The notes under the pieces: generated by a model
Database searches by the model: none
Told to the model about the DNA's origin: nothing
The model's input: the letters and a program-made list of their open reading frames with translations, nothing else
Translations under genes and position numbers: made by a program
Origin: Streptomyces sp. NBC_00513
Lineage (GTDB): Bacteria; Actinomycetota; Actinomycetes; Streptomycetales; Streptomycetaceae
Assembly (NCBI RefSeq): GCF_041431415.1
Contig: NZ_CP107845.1
Coordinates: forward strand, 5,704,001 to 5,768,000
Direction: 5' to 3'
DNA length: 64,000 nucleotides
Shown here: positions 45,487-55,871 of the stretch, in pieces
How positions within the stretch are numbered: the stretch's first letter is position 1
Layout: every line of letters begins with the position of its first letter

Positions 45487-46638
45487 ATGAACACCACCGT
45501 CGAAGTACCCCGCGGTCTCGCGGGAGTCGTGGTCACCGAAACCGCACTCGGTGACGTCCGAGGCCGAGAAGGCTTCTACCACTACCGCCAGTACTCGGCC
45601 GTCGAACTCGCGGAGGGCCGCACCTTCGAGGACGTGTGGCACCTGATGTTCCGCGGCGCGCTGCCCGTCGACCTCGCCGAGCGGGACGCCTTCGCCGCCG
45701 AGATCGCCCCCCTGCGCCGACTCCCCGTCGAGGTGCGCGACGCCCTGCCCGCCCTCGCCCGCGCCACCGCCCTGTCCGGGCCGCTCGCCGGTCTCCGTAC
45801 CGCGCTCTCGCTGTTGGGCGCGTCCGCCGGCTTCCGCCCGGTCTACGATCTCGACCCCGCCCGCCGGGCCGCCGACGCCCTCGCCGCCTGCGCCGCGGTG
45901 CCCACCCTGCTCACCGCCCTGCACCGGCTGGGACAGGGGCTGGAGCCGGTGGAACCGCGCGACGACCTCCCGTACGCGGCCAACTACCTCCACATGCTGA
46001 CCGGGCGCGAACCCGACCCGGTCCAGGTCCGAGCGGTGGAGCAGTACTTGATCTCCACCATCGACCACGGGTTCAACGCCTCGACCTTCACCGCCCGCGT
46101 GATCGCCTCCACCGGTGCCGATGTCGCGGCCTGCCTGACCGGGGCGATCGGGGCCCTGTCCGGGCCGCTGCACGGAGGCGCTCCGAGCCGCGCCCTGGAC
46201 ACCCTCGACGCCATCGGCACGGCCGACCGGATCCAGCCGTGGATCCGCGAACGGGTGCTCGCCGGCGAACGGATCATGGGCTTCGGGCACCCGGTCTACC
46301 GCACCGAGGACCCGCGCTCGCGGATGCTGCGGGGCATCGCCCGCCGGTTCGGCGGCCCGCTGGTCGACTTCGCCGTCGAGGTCGAACAGCAGGTGGAGGC
46401 GATCCTGGCCGAGCTCAAGCCGGGTCGGGAACTGCACACCAACGTGGAGTTCTACGCGGGCGTGGTCATGGAACTGTGCGGGCTGCCGCGCGAGATGTTC
46501 ACCCCCACCTTCTGCGCCGCCCGCGTGGTCGGCTGGAGCGCCAACATCCTCGAACAGGCCGCCGACTCGAAGATCATCCGCCCGGCCGCCCGCTACACCG
46601 GGCCGACCCCGCCCCAACCGGTCCCGGCGCTCGGCTGA
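45487..46638 (+). CDS. Citrate synthase homologue with catalytic Asp replaced by Glu
   Basis: 383 aa, normal citrate/2-methylcitrate synthase length for a short bacterial form. Catalytic His residues: [14 protein letters not shown] (His 229) and [14 protein letters not shown] (His 268). The usual catalytic Asp in NVDFYSG reads NVEFYAG here (Glu 321; codon gag at 46447-46449). C-terminal [11 protein letters not shown] keeps the substrate-binding Arg. It condenses acetyl-CoA or another acyl-CoA with oxaloacetate if active. The start is ATG 45487, probably leaderless from the divergent promoter region. Expression is likely tied to that of the HTH-citrate synthase. It could be a slow citrate synthase, a homologue with another substrate, or a partner subunit. 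Confidence 0.88.
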   Translation: MNTTVEVPRGLAGVVVTETALGDVRGREGFYHYRQYSAVELAEGRTFEDVWHLMFRGALPVDLAERDAFAAEIAPLRRLPVEVRDALPALARATALSGPLAGLRTALSLLGASAGFRPVYDLDPARRAADALAACAAVPTLLTALHRLGQGLEPVEPRDDLPYAANYLHMLTGREPDPVQVRAVEQYLISTIDHGFNASTFTARVIASTGADVAACLTGAIGALSGPLHGGAPSRALDTLDAIGTADRIQPWIRERVLAGERIMGFGHPVYRTEDPRSRMLRGIARRFGGPLVDFAVEVEQQVEAILAELKPGRELHTNVEFYAGVVMELCGLPREMFTPTFCAARVVGWSANILEQAADSKIIRPAARYTGPTPPQPVPALG

Positions 46639-46660
46639 GCCGTCACGGTGCCACGCCGGC

Positions 46661-46674
46661 TACCATCGACCGGG
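46661..46674 (+). promoter_or_regulatory. Leaderless-type promoter of the CobW-like gene
   Basis: TACCAT at 46661-46666 lies 7 nt before the GTG at 46674, so the mRNA would start at the GTG. Confidence 0.45.
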
Positions 46675-47864
46675 TGAACAGCAGGCAGTCCCACCCCACC
46701 ATCCCCGTCGTGGTCCTCGCCGGATTCCTCGGATCCGGCAAGACGACCCTGCTCAACCACCTCCTCGCCAACCGGGGCGGCACCCGGATCGGGGTGGTGG
46801 TCAACGACTTCGGCTCGATCGAGATCGACGCCATGTCGGTGGCCGGGCAGCTCGGCGACTCCATGGTCTCGCTCGGCGGCGGCTGCCTGTGCTGCGCCGT
46901 CGACGGCAGCGAGTTGGACGCGTACCTGGAGAAGCTCTCCGCCCCCGTGCACCGGATCGACGTCATCGTCATCGAGGCGAGTGGGCTGGCCGAGCCCCAG
47001 GAACTGATCCGCATGTTGATGGCGAGCGAGAACCCGGCCATCCGCTACGGCGGGATGGTGGAGGTCGTCGACGCGGCGGAGTTCGACGCCACTCGGGCCC
47101 GGCACCCGGAAACCGACCGCCACCTCGGCGTCGCCGACCTGGTGGTGCTCAACAAGACCGACCGGGTGGATCCGGCCGAGCGCGCCCGCATCGAAGCCGA
47201 ACTGGCCGGCCTCTGCGCACCCGGTACCCCCGTGATCGGCGCGGACCACGGTCGGATCGACCCGGAGCTGCTGTTCGACGCGCGCCCCTGGGCGCGGACG
47301 CGCGGCCAGCTCTCCTTCGAGGACCTGCTGGCGGAGGCGGCAGACGGTGAACGGGAACACGGCGACCACACGGGGCATGCGCACGCCGCCTACGAGAGCG
47401 TCGAGTTCGTCTCCGAGCAGGCCCTGGGCCCGCGCCGGTTCATCGACTTCCTCGACCGTCGTCCGGCCGGGCTCTACCGGATCAAGGGCTTCGTCCACTT
47501 CGGCGTCCCCGGCCACGACGAGCGCTACGAGGTCCACGCGGTCGGCCGTTTCCTCCGCTTCGCCCCCGGCCCCTGGGGGAGGGGCGAACCACGGGTGACC
47601 CGACTCGTCCTGATCGGCTCGGGCACGGACGGCCCCGCACTGCTCCGCGAACTGGAGGCCTGCCGCGAACCGCGACCGCACCTCGCGGGCCCGGAGAGCA
47701 TGTGGGGCGTCCTGCGCTACGTGGCCCGGCCCCCGCAAGAGGAGCGGTCGGACCCCGCTGCCGACCCGGACCCCGCTGCCGATCCAGAGCCCTACCCGGA
47801 CCCCGCCCCGAACCCCGCTGCCGACCCGGAGCCCGACACCGTGCCCGGGGTCCGGGCCGGCTAG
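46674..47864 (+). CDS. CobW/COG0523-family GTPase (metal chaperone-like)
   Basis: 396 aa from GTG 46674 ([17 protein letters not shown]). GTP-binding motifs: [15 protein letters not shown] (Walker A, about residues 17-31), IEASGLAEP, and NKTD (about 158-161). [14 protein letters not shown] carries the GCxCC metal motif of COG0523 chaperones. The C-terminal domain includes [20 protein letters not shown], and the tail is a Pro/Asp/Ala-rich repeat ([14 protein letters not shown]). Such proteins insert or distribute zinc, cobalt or other metals. No Zur box was recognised. It lies 35 bp after the citrate synthase gene, and a TACCAT 7 nt upstream suggests its own leaderless promoter. Confidence 0.9.
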   Translation: MNSRQSHPTIPVVVLAGFLGSGKTTLLNHLLANRGGTRIGVVVNDFGSIEIDAMSVAGQLGDSMVSLGGGCLCCAVDGSELDAYLEKLSAPVHRIDVIVIEASGLAEPQELIRMLMASENPAIRYGGMVEVVDAAEFDATRARHPETDRHLGVADLVVLNKTDRVDPAERARIEAELAGLCAPGTPVIGADHGRIDPELLFDARPWARTRGQLSFEDLLAEAADGEREHGDHTGHAHAAYESVEFVSEQALGPRRFIDFLDRRPAGLYRIKGFVHFGVPGHDERYEVHAVGRFLRFAPGPWGRGEPRVTRLVLIGSGTDGPALLRELEACREPRPHLAGPESMWGVLRYVARPPQEERSDPAADPDPAADPEPYPDPAPNPAADPEPDTVPGVRAG

Positions 47865-47871
47865 GCGTCGG

Positions 47872-50088
47872 CTAGGCGACCTCGATGCCGTACTCGCGCA
47901 GGAGGTCTTCCAGACCGCCCCGGTAGCCCTTGCCGCCGATCACGAACTTCCAGTCGCCGTTCGGCCGGCGCCGGAACGATCCGAGCACCAGGGCGGTCTC
48001 GCCCGCCCGGCCGTCGGAGACCTCCAACTCGTCGATCTCCCGGCCGTCCGGAGTGAGGAGGCGGATCCGTGCGTCGGTGAAGCCCGCCAGGTCGGCGTCG
48101 GGGTTGACCTCCGGGTCGATGGCGGCGGCGAGTACCAGGCGGTCGGCCTGGCGCGGCAGCCCGTCGAAGTCGACCTCGACCGCGGCCTTGTCGGGGGCGG
48201 CCCGCTCGCGGGAGCGGACCGAGCCGTCCGGCGTCCGGGGGTTGTTGAAGAACACGAAGTGGTCCTCGCTCAGCACCCGGTTGCCCTCGCAGACGAGCGC
48301 GCACACGTCCAGCGCGACACCGCCCGACCAGTCCATGCCGAGGATGTTGTGATCGCCCGCCGAGGCCGTGCTCGTACGCTGCGCGGGCACCGGGGCGGAC
48401 GCCGGAGCGGGCATCGCGACGGCGACCGTGACCGCCTCCGATGCCGCCTCCGATGCCGAGGCCGAGGAAACCGAAGTCGAAGCCGAAGTTGAACCCGGGG
48501 CCGACGCCGACGCCCGCCCCGCCCCGCCGGTCGCCGCTCCGCCGAGGCGCCCCCGGAGCCCGTACCGGTGCAGCAGGTCCACCAGCTCCACCCCGGGAAC
48601 CAACTCCAGCGGCTTGCCGTTGGAAAAGGTGTACGACCCGGGTCCGAAGGACGAGGTGGTGACCAGCACCCCCTTGTTCGCCCCCGCGTCCTGAACCGTG
48701 CCGTACAGGTCCCGCACCGCCGTCGGCGGGACGGTGTTCCGGTAGCGCTTGACCTGCACCACGATCCGACCGCCCCGGATCGGGGCCGGGTCCAGTGCCT
48801 CCACGTCGACCCCGCCGTCACCGGACCGCTGCGTGGTCACCGCCTCCATGCCCATCGCCCGGAACAGTTCGGCGACCAGGTTCTCGAAAGCGATGGGGTC
48901 CATCGTGAAGAGGTCCGGCTCCTCCGCGTCGCCTCCCGCGTGTCCGCCATGGCTGACGACCGCGCCGACCTCGCCCGGCCTGCGGCCCGCCCGTACGCCG
49001 GCCGGTTGGTCGGGCCGGGTCGACAGCTGCCCCCGCAGCCCGTCGACGAGGCAGTCCACCGCGCTGACCTGCTCCAGGCGCAGCCCGGTGAAGTCGGAGC
49101 GCGCCGCGAGCACGGTGGCCAGGACGATCTGCGCCTCCCGGCCGGTCACCGGATCGTGGTCGTCCACGAAACCGTTGACCACCACCGAGTCCAGCGCGCC
49201 GAACTCGTCCGCCGCGTACAGCTCGCGCAGCACCAGCAACACGCACTGCGCCAGCAGGTCCCGGTACACGGCCCGGCGCTGAGTGGCCGGCCTGGCGGTC
49301 TCCTTGTCCTGGTCGGTGCTCGGCACGTAGCGCACCGACTTGGCCTCGGGGATCACCCCGTACCGAGGCAGTTCCCAGTCCAGCACCAACTGCCGGGCCG
49401 CCGGGTCGTACGCGGCGGACACCTGCCTCGGCAGGTCCTCGGGCCACGCCGTGGAGGAGTACAGCGCCGCCGAGAAGTACTCCACGGCGGCCTCGGCGTC
49501 CCCGGCGCGCAGGGCGTCGGCCAACTCGGCGAGGCCGCTGTTGTGCGCCCGGACGTCGGCGAGCTGCCCGGCCGCCCACTCGTCGTACTGACGTCGGTAG
49601 GCGGCCAGTTGCTGCTGCCGCTGCTGCTCCGCCGCGTGGGCCGCCTGCCAGGCCCGGGTGTACTGCTCGTGCGCCTCGCGCTCCGCCTGCGCCCGTCGGC
49701 TTGAGCCGATTCCCCAACCGCCACCCTGTTGCTGGAACTGCTGGAGGTGTGGCATCGGCACGGGGTGGGCGAGCGTGCCCGGGTTGAAGGGCTCCAGCCG
49801 CTCGGAACGGACCAGGGCGGCCATGCGGAAGGCCGGTGCCCGGCAGCCGGCCGCCAACAATCCCTGGAGGGCCGCCACTTCCGCGTCGATGCGCTCGGTC
49901 CTGCGCCTGGCCTCGGTCTCGCGGTGCTGTTTGTACGCGGCCTGTTGTTCCCGCTGCCCGCGGGCCACGTCCCGTTCGTGGGCGCGCTGTCTGCGCTCGG
50001 CCTCGCGCTGCTGGATCAGTTGAGTCCGCTGCTGTTGGCGCTGGGCCTCGGCCCAGACCCCGATCAACCCGCTCGACCGACGACTCAT
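47872..50088 (-). CDS. Mrr-type nuclease fused to a TerD domain
   Basis: 738 aa from ATG 50088 with GGGAGAGCGG upstream. Residues about 10-80 are a charged Arg/Gln-rich coiled coil, then a mid region of unknown fold. Residues about 410-540 are an Mrr-like PD-(D/E)xK nuclease domain: FENLVAELFRAMGMEAV, GGVDVEALDP (Asp 428) and VVQVKRYRN (Gln 445, Lys 447), all catalytic positions kept. After an Ala/Ser-rich linker, residues about 575-738 form a TerD domain: ILGMDWSGGVALDVCALVCE, AGETALVLGSF and FVIGGKGYRGGLEDLLREYG. TerD proteins act in tellurite and stress response modules and bind calcium. This points to a stress- or phage-activated nuclease, but no partner gene is adjacent. Its stop is 8 bp from the CobW-like gene stop. 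Confidence 0.85.
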   Translation of the reverse strand: MSRRSSGLIGVWAEAQRQQQRTQLIQQREAERRQRAHERDVARGQREQQAAYKQHRETEARRRTERIDAEVAALQGLLAAGCRAPAFRMAALVRSERLEPFNPGTLAHPVPMPHLQQFQQQGGGWGIGSSRRAQAEREAHEQYTRAWQAAHAAEQQRQQQLAAYRRQYDEWAAGQLADVRAHNSGLAELADALRAGDAEAAVEYFSAALYSSTAWPEDLPRQVSAAYDPAARQLVLDWELPRYGVIPEAKSVRYVPSTDQDKETARPATQRRAVYRDLLAQCVLLVLRELYAADEFGALDSVVVNGFVDDHDPVTGREAQIVLATVLAARSDFTGLRLEQVSAVDCLVDGLRGQLSTRPDQPAGVRAGRRPGEVGAVVSHGGHAGGDAEEPDLFTMDPIAFENLVAELFRAMGMEAVTTQRSGDGGVDVEALDPAPIRGGRIVVQVKRYRNTVPPTAVRDLYGTVQDAGANKGVLVTTSSFGPGSYTFSNGKPLELVPGVELVDLLHRYGLRGRLGGAATGGAGRASASAPGSTSASTSVSSASASEAASEAVTVAVAMPAPASAPVPAQRTSTASAGDHNILGMDWSGGVALDVCALVCEGNRVLSEDHFVFFNNPRTPDGSVRSRERAAPDKAAVEVDFDGLPRQADRLVLAAAIDPEVNPDADLAGFTDARIRLLTPDGREIDELEVSDGRAGETALVLGSFRRRPNGDWKFVIGGKGYRGGLEDLLREYGIEVA

Positions 50089-50136
50089 CAGATCCGCTCT
50101 CCCGCCCCCACCGATATGTATCAAGAAAACACTAAT

Positions 50137-50182
50137 GGGCGTGCGGGGTGCGCGGCCCGAAGACCCCGCACCCCGCACGCCC
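50137..50182 (-). terminator. Terminator after parC
   Basis: 16-bp perfect stem (50137-50152 with 50167-50182) and a 14-nt loop. On the minus strand it is followed by ATTAGTGTTTTCTTG, a U-rich tail. So it acts for parC, 74 bp after its stop codon, and isolates the Mrr-TerD gene. Confidence 0.9.
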
Positions 50183-50255
50183 CGGCCCCTGACACGTCAG
50201 TCGCCGCACGCCGCGAGGCGTCGCCCCACAGGGCATCCCCGCACAGCGCGTCCCG

Positions 50256-52712
50256 CTACAGCGCGCCGCCCGCCAGTGCCCCGACGGAAGCGGGCAACGC
50301 CGTCCCCGACCCGTCACGGCGCGGGTCGACGGCCGGCAGCGCCGCAGGCGCCCCGTTCTTGGAGGACGCCCGGACCGGGGCGCCCCCGGCCCACGCGAGC
50401 ACCAACACGTCCTCGCCCTTCAGGAACCGTTGGCAGCGCACGCCGCCGGTGGCGCGTCCCTTGCGCGGGTACTGGTCGAAGGGGGTCAGCTTCGCCGACA
50501 GCAGCGAGTCGTCCAGGGTGCCGTGCGAGCCCGCGACCGTGAACACCATGGCGTCCCGGCCCGGGTCCACGGCCGAGAAGTGGATCACCTTGGCGTCGTC
50601 GGCGAGCTTGATGCCCGCCATGCCGCCCGCGGGGCGGCCCTGCGGACGCACCTGGGCCGCCGGGTAGCGCAGCAGTTGGGCGTCGTCGGTGATGAAGACC
50701 AGGTCCTCCTCGCCCGTGCGCAACTCGACCGCTCCGACGATCCGGTCGCCCTCCTTGAGGGTGATGACCTCCAGCTCGTCCTTGTTCGCCGGATAGTCCG
50801 GCACGACCCGCTTGACCACGCCCTGCTCGGTGCCCAGGGCCAGGCCCTGGGAGGACTCGTCCAGCGAGAGCAGGCAGACCACCGTCTCGTCCGCCTCCAG
50901 CCCGGTCAGGAACTCCGAGACGGGCGCGCCTCCGGCCAGGTTCGGAGCGGAGTGGGTGTCGGGCAACTGGGGCAGGTCGATCACCGACAGCCTCAGCAGG
51001 CGACCGTACGAGGTGACGACACCGACGTCGGCGCGGGCGGTCGCGGCCACCTGCGAGATGATCAGGTCGTGCTTCGCACGGGCCCCGTCCTCCTCCTCGG
51101 GCAGCGGCTCGGCGTTCGCCGTACGGGCCACCAGACCCGTGGACGAGAGCAGGACCCGGCACGGGTCGTCCGCGACCTCCAGCGGAACCGCCGTGATGGC
51201 CGTGCCCGCCGACTCCAGCAGCACCGTCCGGCGCTCGGTGCCGAACTTCTTCGCCACCGCCGCCAGTTCCGAGGAGACGAGCTTGCGGAGCTCGTTGTCG
51301 GAGTCCAGGATCCCGGTCAGCTCGTCGATCTCGCCGGCCAGCCGGTCGCGCTCGGACTCCAGCTCGATCCGGTCGAAGCGGGTGAGCCGGCGCAGCGGGG
51401 TGTCCAGGATGTACTGGGTCTGGATCTCGCTGAGGGAGAAGCGCTCGATCAGGCGTTCCTTCGCCTGCGCCGAGTTGTCGCTGTCCCGGATGAGGCGGAT
51501 GACCTCGTCGATGTCGAGGAGCGCCACGAGGAGGCCCTCGACCAGGTGCAGTCGGTCGCGCCGCTTGCCCCGCCGGAACTCGCTGCGCCGCCGGACGACC
51601 TCGAAGCGGTGGTCGAGGTAGACCTCCAGCAGCTCCTTGAGGCCCAGGGTGAGCGGCTGGCCGTCGACCAGTGCGACGTTGTTGATGCCGAAGGACTCCT
51701 CCATCGGCGTCAGCTTGTAGAGCTGCTCCAGGACGGCCTCCGGGTGGAAGCCGTTCTTGATCTCGATGACCAGGCGCAGGCCGTGCGAGCGGTCGGTGAG
51801 GTCCTTGACGTCCGCGATGCCCTGGAGCTTCTTGGAACCGACCAGGTCCTTGATCTTCGCGATGACCTTCTCGGGTCCGACCGTGAAGGGCAGTTCGGTG
51901 ACGACCAGGCCCTTGCGGCGCGGGGTCACGTCCTCCACGGCCACGGTCGCACGGATCTTGAAGGTGCCTCGACCGTTCTCGTAGGCGTCCTTGATGCCGG
52001 CGAGCCCCACGATGCGCCCGCCGGTCGGCAGGTCGGGACCCGGTACGAAGCGCATCAGCGCCTCCAGGTCCGCCTCCGGGTACCGGATCAGGTGACGTGC
52101 GGCCGCGATGACCTCGCCGAGGTTGTGCGGGGCCATGTTGGTGGCCATGCCGACGGCGATCCCGGAGGCGCCGTTGACCAGCAGGTTCGGGTACGCGGCC
52201 GGCAGGACGACCGGCTCGCGCTCCTGGCCGTCGTAGTTCGCGGCGAAGTCGACGGTGTTCTCGTCGATGCCGTCCGTCATCAGCGACGCGGCGTCGGCCA
52301 TCTTCGACTCGGTGTAACGCATCGCGGCCGGCGGGTCGTCGTTGCCGAGCGAACCGAAGTTGCCGTGGCCGTCGACCAGCGGCAGCCGCATCGAGAAGGG
52401 TTGGGCCATGCGCACCAGGGCGTCGTAGATCGACGCGTCACCGTGGGGGTGGAGCTTGCCCATCACCTCGCCGACGACGCGCGCGCACTTCACGTAGCCG
52501 CGGTCGGGGCGCAGGCCCATCTCGTTCATCTGGTAGACGATGCGCCGGTGCACCGGCTTCATGCCGTCACGGGCGTCGGGCAGGGCGCGGGAGTAGATCA
52601 CCGAGTACGCGTACTCGAGGAAGGAGCCCTGCATTTCGTCGACGACGTCGATGTCGAGGATCTTCTCCTCGAAATCCTCCGGCGGCGGGGTCTTCGTGCT
52701 GCGGCGGGCCAT
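50256..52712 (-). CDS. parC: DNA topoisomerase IV subunit A (gyrA-like)
   Basis: 818 aa, ATG 52712 with AAGGAG upstream. It binds and cleaves [13 protein letters not shown] (catalytic Tyr, about residue 120) follows [17 protein letters not shown] (about 80-96). In this segment the position equivalent to E. coli GyrA Ser83 is Ala, as in mycobacterial GyrA. C-terminal beta-propeller blades occur ([45 protein letters not shown]). It partners with the subunit at 37110-39230 although 11 kb away and on the other strand. Termination at 50137-50182. Confidence 0.95.
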   Translation of the reverse strand: MARRSTKTPPPEDFEEKILDIDVVDEMQGSFLEYAYSVIYSRALPDARDGMKPVHRRIVYQMNEMGLRPDRGYVKCARVVGEVMGKLHPHGDASIYDALVRMAQPFSMRLPLVDGHGNFGSLGNDDPPAAMRYTESKMADAASLMTDGIDENTVDFAANYDGQEREPVVLPAAYPNLLVNGASGIAVGMATNMAPHNLGEVIAAARHLIRYPEADLEALMRFVPGPDLPTGGRIVGLAGIKDAYENGRGTFKIRATVAVEDVTPRRKGLVVTELPFTVGPEKVIAKIKDLVGSKKLQGIADVKDLTDRSHGLRLVIEIKNGFHPEAVLEQLYKLTPMEESFGINNVALVDGQPLTLGLKELLEVYLDHRFEVVRRRSEFRRGKRRDRLHLVEGLLVALLDIDEVIRLIRDSDNSAQAKERLIERFSLSEIQTQYILDTPLRRLTRFDRIELESERDRLAGEIDELTGILDSDNELRKLVSSELAAVAKKFGTERRTVLLESAGTAITAVPLEVADDPCRVLLSSTGLVARTANAEPLPEEEDGARAKHDLIISQVAATARADVGVVTSYGRLLRLSVIDLPQLPDTHSAPNLAGGAPVSEFLTGLEADETVVCLLSLDESSQGLALGTEQGVVKRVVPDYPANKDELEVITLKEGDRIVGAVELRTGEEDLVFITDDAQLLRYPAAQVRPQGRPAGGMAGIKLADDAKVIHFSAVDPGRDAMVFTVAGSHGTLDDSLLSAKLTPFDQYPRKGRATGGVRCQRFLKGEDVLVLAWAGGAPVRASSKNGAPAALPAVDPRRDGSGTALPASVGALAGGAL

Positions 52713-52954
52713 CGCTGCGCGGCTCCTTAACCATGAAAGGGGGGTGTACTCGGGGTCTGACGGGGACTGACGGGCTGTGACCGCAAGGCTGGGTCGGCCT
52801 TCCGGACAGTGGTGACGCGGACCATTGTGGCCCGAGGCACCGACAACGCCGACTCCGACCCAGGAGTGAACCCGGGAACTTCTCCGGTGGTCGACGCGCT
52901 TGCATACAGTGGCAGGTCTGACAGAAATCTCTGCATCGCGATCGAAGGGACCAC

Positions 52955-54295
52955 ATGCCCATGGGTCACACGGCCACAGCCCAGGCCGGCTCCGGCGGCC
53001 TGACAGCGACCGAGCACCGGCTGGCCAACGGCCTGCGCGTGGTGCTCTCCGAGGATCACCTGACCCCGGTCGCCGCGGTCTGCCTCTGGTACGACGTCGG
53101 CTCGCGCCACGAAGTCAAGGGCCGGACCGGTCTGGCTCACCTCTTCGAGCACCTGATGTTCCAGGGGTCCGCGAGCGTACCCGGCAACGGGCACTTCGAG
53201 CTCGTCCAGGGCGCCGGCGGTTCGCTGAACGGCACCACCAGTTTCGAGCGCACCAACTACTTCGAGACGATGCCGGCCCACCAGCTGGAGCTCGCCCTCT
53301 GGCTGGAGGCGGACCGGATGGGCTCGCTGCTGACCGCCCTGGACGACGAGTCCATGGAGAACCAGCGCGACGTCGTCAAGAACGAGCGCCGCCAGCGGTA
53401 CGACAACGTGCCGTACGGCACCGCCTTCGAGCGGCTCACCGCCCTCGCGTACCCCGAGGGACACCCGTACCACCACACCCCGATCGGCTCCATGGCCGAC
53501 CTGGACGCCGCCTCCCTGGAGGACGCGCGCCACTTCTTCCGCACGTACTACGCCCCCAACAACGCGGTGCTCTCGGTCGTCGGTGACATCGACCCCGAGC
53601 AGGCGCTCGCCTGGGTCGAGAAGTACTTCGGCTCCATCCCCTCGCACGACGGCAAGCAGCCGCCGCGCGACGGCTCGCTGCCCGAGGTCATGGGCGGCCA
53701 GCTGCGCGAGGAGATCGTCGAGGAGGTCCCGGCCCGCGCGTTGATGGCCGCCTACCGACTGCCGCACGACGGCACCCGGGAGTGCGACGCCGCCGACGTG
53801 GCGCTGACCGTCCTCGGCGGCGGCGAGTCCTCGCGGCTGCACAACCGCCTGGTCCGCCGCGACCAGAGCGCCGTGGCCGCCGGATTCGGCATGCTGCGCC
53901 TGGCGGGCGCTCCGTCGCTCGGCTGGCTGGACGTCAAGACCTCCAGCGGGGTCGAGGTGCCCGCCATCGAGGCGGCCGTGGACGAGGAACTCGCGCGGTT
54001 CGCCGCCGAGGGCCCCACCGCCGAGGAGATGGAACGCGCCCAGGCCCAGCTGGAACGGGAGTGGCTGGACCGGCTGAGCACGGTCGCCGGCCGCGCCGAC
54101 GAACTGTGCCGCTTCGCGGTGCTGTTCGGCGACCCGCAGCTCGCCCTCACCGCCGTCGGCCGCGTCCTGGACGTCACCGCCGAGGAGGTGCAGGCCGTGG
54201 CCGCCGCCCGACTGCGCCCGGACAACCGCGCGGTGCTCGTGTACGAGCCCCTGGCGGCCGACGAGAACGACGAGAACGAAGGGGCGGAGCAGTGA
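52955..54295 (+). CDS. M16 zinc metallopeptidase (catalytic subunit)
   Basis: 446 aa. The inverted zinc motif HLFEH is at about residues 66-70 (GLAHLFEHLMFQGS), and the third ligand Glu lies in ENQRDVVKNERR about 75 residues later. M16 enzymes usually work as heterodimers, with one active and one inactive half. ATG 52955 follows GAAGGGA; ATG 52961 is an alternative. No signal peptide, so it is cytoplasmic. The downstream gene overlaps by four bases (GTGA) and lacks the zinc motif, which supports an obligate pair. Substrate unknown; peptide cleanup is likely. Confidence 0.95.
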   Translation: MPMGHTATAQAGSGGLTATEHRLANGLRVVLSEDHLTPVAAVCLWYDVGSRHEVKGRTGLAHLFEHLMFQGSASVPGNGHFELVQGAGGSLNGTTSFERTNYFETMPAHQLELALWLEADRMGSLLTALDDESMENQRDVVKNERRQRYDNVPYGTAFERLTALAYPEGHPYHHTPIGSMADLDAASLEDARHFFRTYYAPNNAVLSVVGDIDPEQALAWVEKYFGSIPSHDGKQPPRDGSLPEVMGGQLREEIVEEVPARALMAAYRLPHDGTRECDAADVALTVLGGGESSRLHNRLVRRDQSAVAAGFGMLRLAGAPSLGWLDVKTSSGVEVPAIEAAVDEELARFAAEGPTAEEMERAQAQLEREWLDRLSTVAGRADELCRFAVLFGDPQLALTAVGRVLDVTAEEVQAVAAARLRPDNRAVLVYEPLAADENDENEGAEQ

Positions 54296-55683
54296 GCGAC
54301 ACCGCAGCCGTCACGATGACCCTCCACCCGCGGCCGGAGGCCGGCGAGGCCAGGCCGTGGGCCTTCCCGGCCCCCGAGCGCGGCGCGCTCGCCAACGGGC
54401 TGACCCTGCTGCGCTGCCACCGTCCGGGCCAGCAGGTCGTCGCCGTCGAGATCAACCTCGCCGCGCCGCTCGACGCGGAGCCCGAAGGCCTGGACGGGGT
54501 GGCCACCATCATGGCCCGCGCCCTGTCCGAGGGCACCGACAAGCACTCCGCCGAGGAGTTCGCGGCGGAGCTGGAGCGCTGCGGGGCGACCCTCGACGCG
54601 CACGCCGACCACCCGGGCCTGCGGGTCTCGCTGGAGGTACCCGCCTCCCGCCTGGCGAAGGCGCTCGGCCTGCTCGCCGAGGCGCTGCGCGCCCCGGCCT
54701 TCGCCGACAGCGAGGTCGACCGGCTGGTGCGCAACCGTCTCGACGAGATCCCGCACGAGTCGGCCAACCCGCAGCGCCGCGCCGCCAAGCAGCTCTCCAA
54801 GGAGCTGTTCCCGGCCGACCTGCGGATCTCCCGGCCCCGCCAGGGCACCGAGGAGACGGTCGCCCGCATCGACTCCGGTGCCGTACGCGCCTTCTACGAG
54901 GCCCACGTGCGCCCCGCGACCGCCACCGCGGTGGTCGTGGGCGACCTGACCGGGATCGACCTGGACGCCATCCTGGCGGACACCCTGGGTGCCTGGACCG
55001 GCAATTCCGCCGATCCGCGCCCGGTGCCCCCGGTGACGGCCGACGACACGGGCCGCGTGGTCATCGTGGACCGCCCCGGAGCGGTCCAGACGCAGCTCCT
55101 CATCGGCCGGATCGGCGCGGACCGGCACGACCGCGTCTGGGCGGCCCAGGTGCTCGGCACGTACTGCCTCGGCGGCACCCTCACCTCCCGCCTCGACAAG
55201 GTGCTGCGCGAGGAGAAGGGGTACACGTACGGCGTGCGCGCCTTCGGGCAGGTGCTGCGTTCCACCGCCGACGGCAAGGGCGCGTCCATGCTGGCCATCA
55301 GCGGCTCGGTGGACACCCCGAACACCGGCCCGGCGCTGGAGGACCTCTGGACGGTGCTGCGCACCCTCGCGGAGGGCGGTCTGACCGACGCCGAACGGGA
55401 CGTGGCGGTACAGAACTTGGTGGGCGTTGCCCCGCTGAAGTTCGAGACGGCAGCCTCGGTCGCGGGCACCCTCGCCGATCAGGTGGAGCAGGAGCTGCCG
55501 GACGACTACCAGGCCCGGTTGTACGCCCAACTCGCCGCGACGGGAACGGTGGAGGCGACTTCGGCCGTGGTCAACGCCTTCCCCGTGGACCGGCTGGTCA
55601 CGATCCTCGTGGGCGACGCGTCGCAGATCGCGGAGCCCGTGCGGGCGCTGGGGATCGGCGAAGTGAGCGTCGTCGGCAACTGA
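54292..55683 (+). CDS. M16 peptidase homologue without zinc motif (partner subunit)
   Basis: 463 aa from GTG 54292. It keeps the M16 fold (NGLTLLRCHRPGQQVVAVEI, then GGTLTSRLDKVLREEKGYTY) but has ATIMARALSEGTDKHSAEEF where HxxEH is expected, so it cannot bind catalytic zinc. The Arg and Tyr region LREEKGYTYGVRA is present, the substrate-binding part contributed by inactive subunits. It is translationally coupled to the active subunit. The unit ends at a T-rich terminator at 55696-55729. Confidence 0.93.
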   Translation: MSDTAAVTMTLHPRPEAGEARPWAFPAPERGALANGLTLLRCHRPGQQVVAVEINLAAPLDAEPEGLDGVATIMARALSEGTDKHSAEEFAAELERCGATLDAHADHPGLRVSLEVPASRLAKALGLLAEALRAPAFADSEVDRLVRNRLDEIPHESANPQRRAAKQLSKELFPADLRISRPRQGTEETVARIDSGAVRAFYEAHVRPATATAVVVGDLTGIDLDAILADTLGAWTGNSADPRPVPPVTADDTGRVVIVDRPGAVQTQLLIGRIGADRHDRVWAAQVLGTYCLGGTLTSRLDKVLREEKGYTYGVRAFGQVLRSTADGKGASMLAISGSVDTPNTGPALEDLWTVLRTLAEGGLTDAERDVAVQNLVGVAPLKFETAASVAGTLADQVEQELPDDYQARLYAQLAATGTVEATSAVVNAFPVDRLVTILVGDASQIAEPVRALGIGEVSVVGN

Positions 55684-55695
55684 CCTGAAATCGAG

Positions 55696-55729
55696 GGGGC
55701 CCTGGCGACTTGTCGCCGGGGCCCCTTTT
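55696..55729 (+). terminator. Intrinsic terminator after the M16 pair
   Basis: 14-bp stem (one G-U pair) from 55696-55709 to 55712-55725 with loop TT, followed by TTTT. Confidence 0.93.
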
Positions 55730-55871
55730 GTCCATTTAGTGGTGAGGTTGCTTGTATGTGGTGTGGCGTAGGTAACAAAAGCGCGCACCTGTTTGGCGAT
55801 TGACTGAAGATCCGCCTAGCGTCGGCCGTGCTGTTCGTCAGTTGTGCCCGCCGCACCCGCGGCACCGGACA

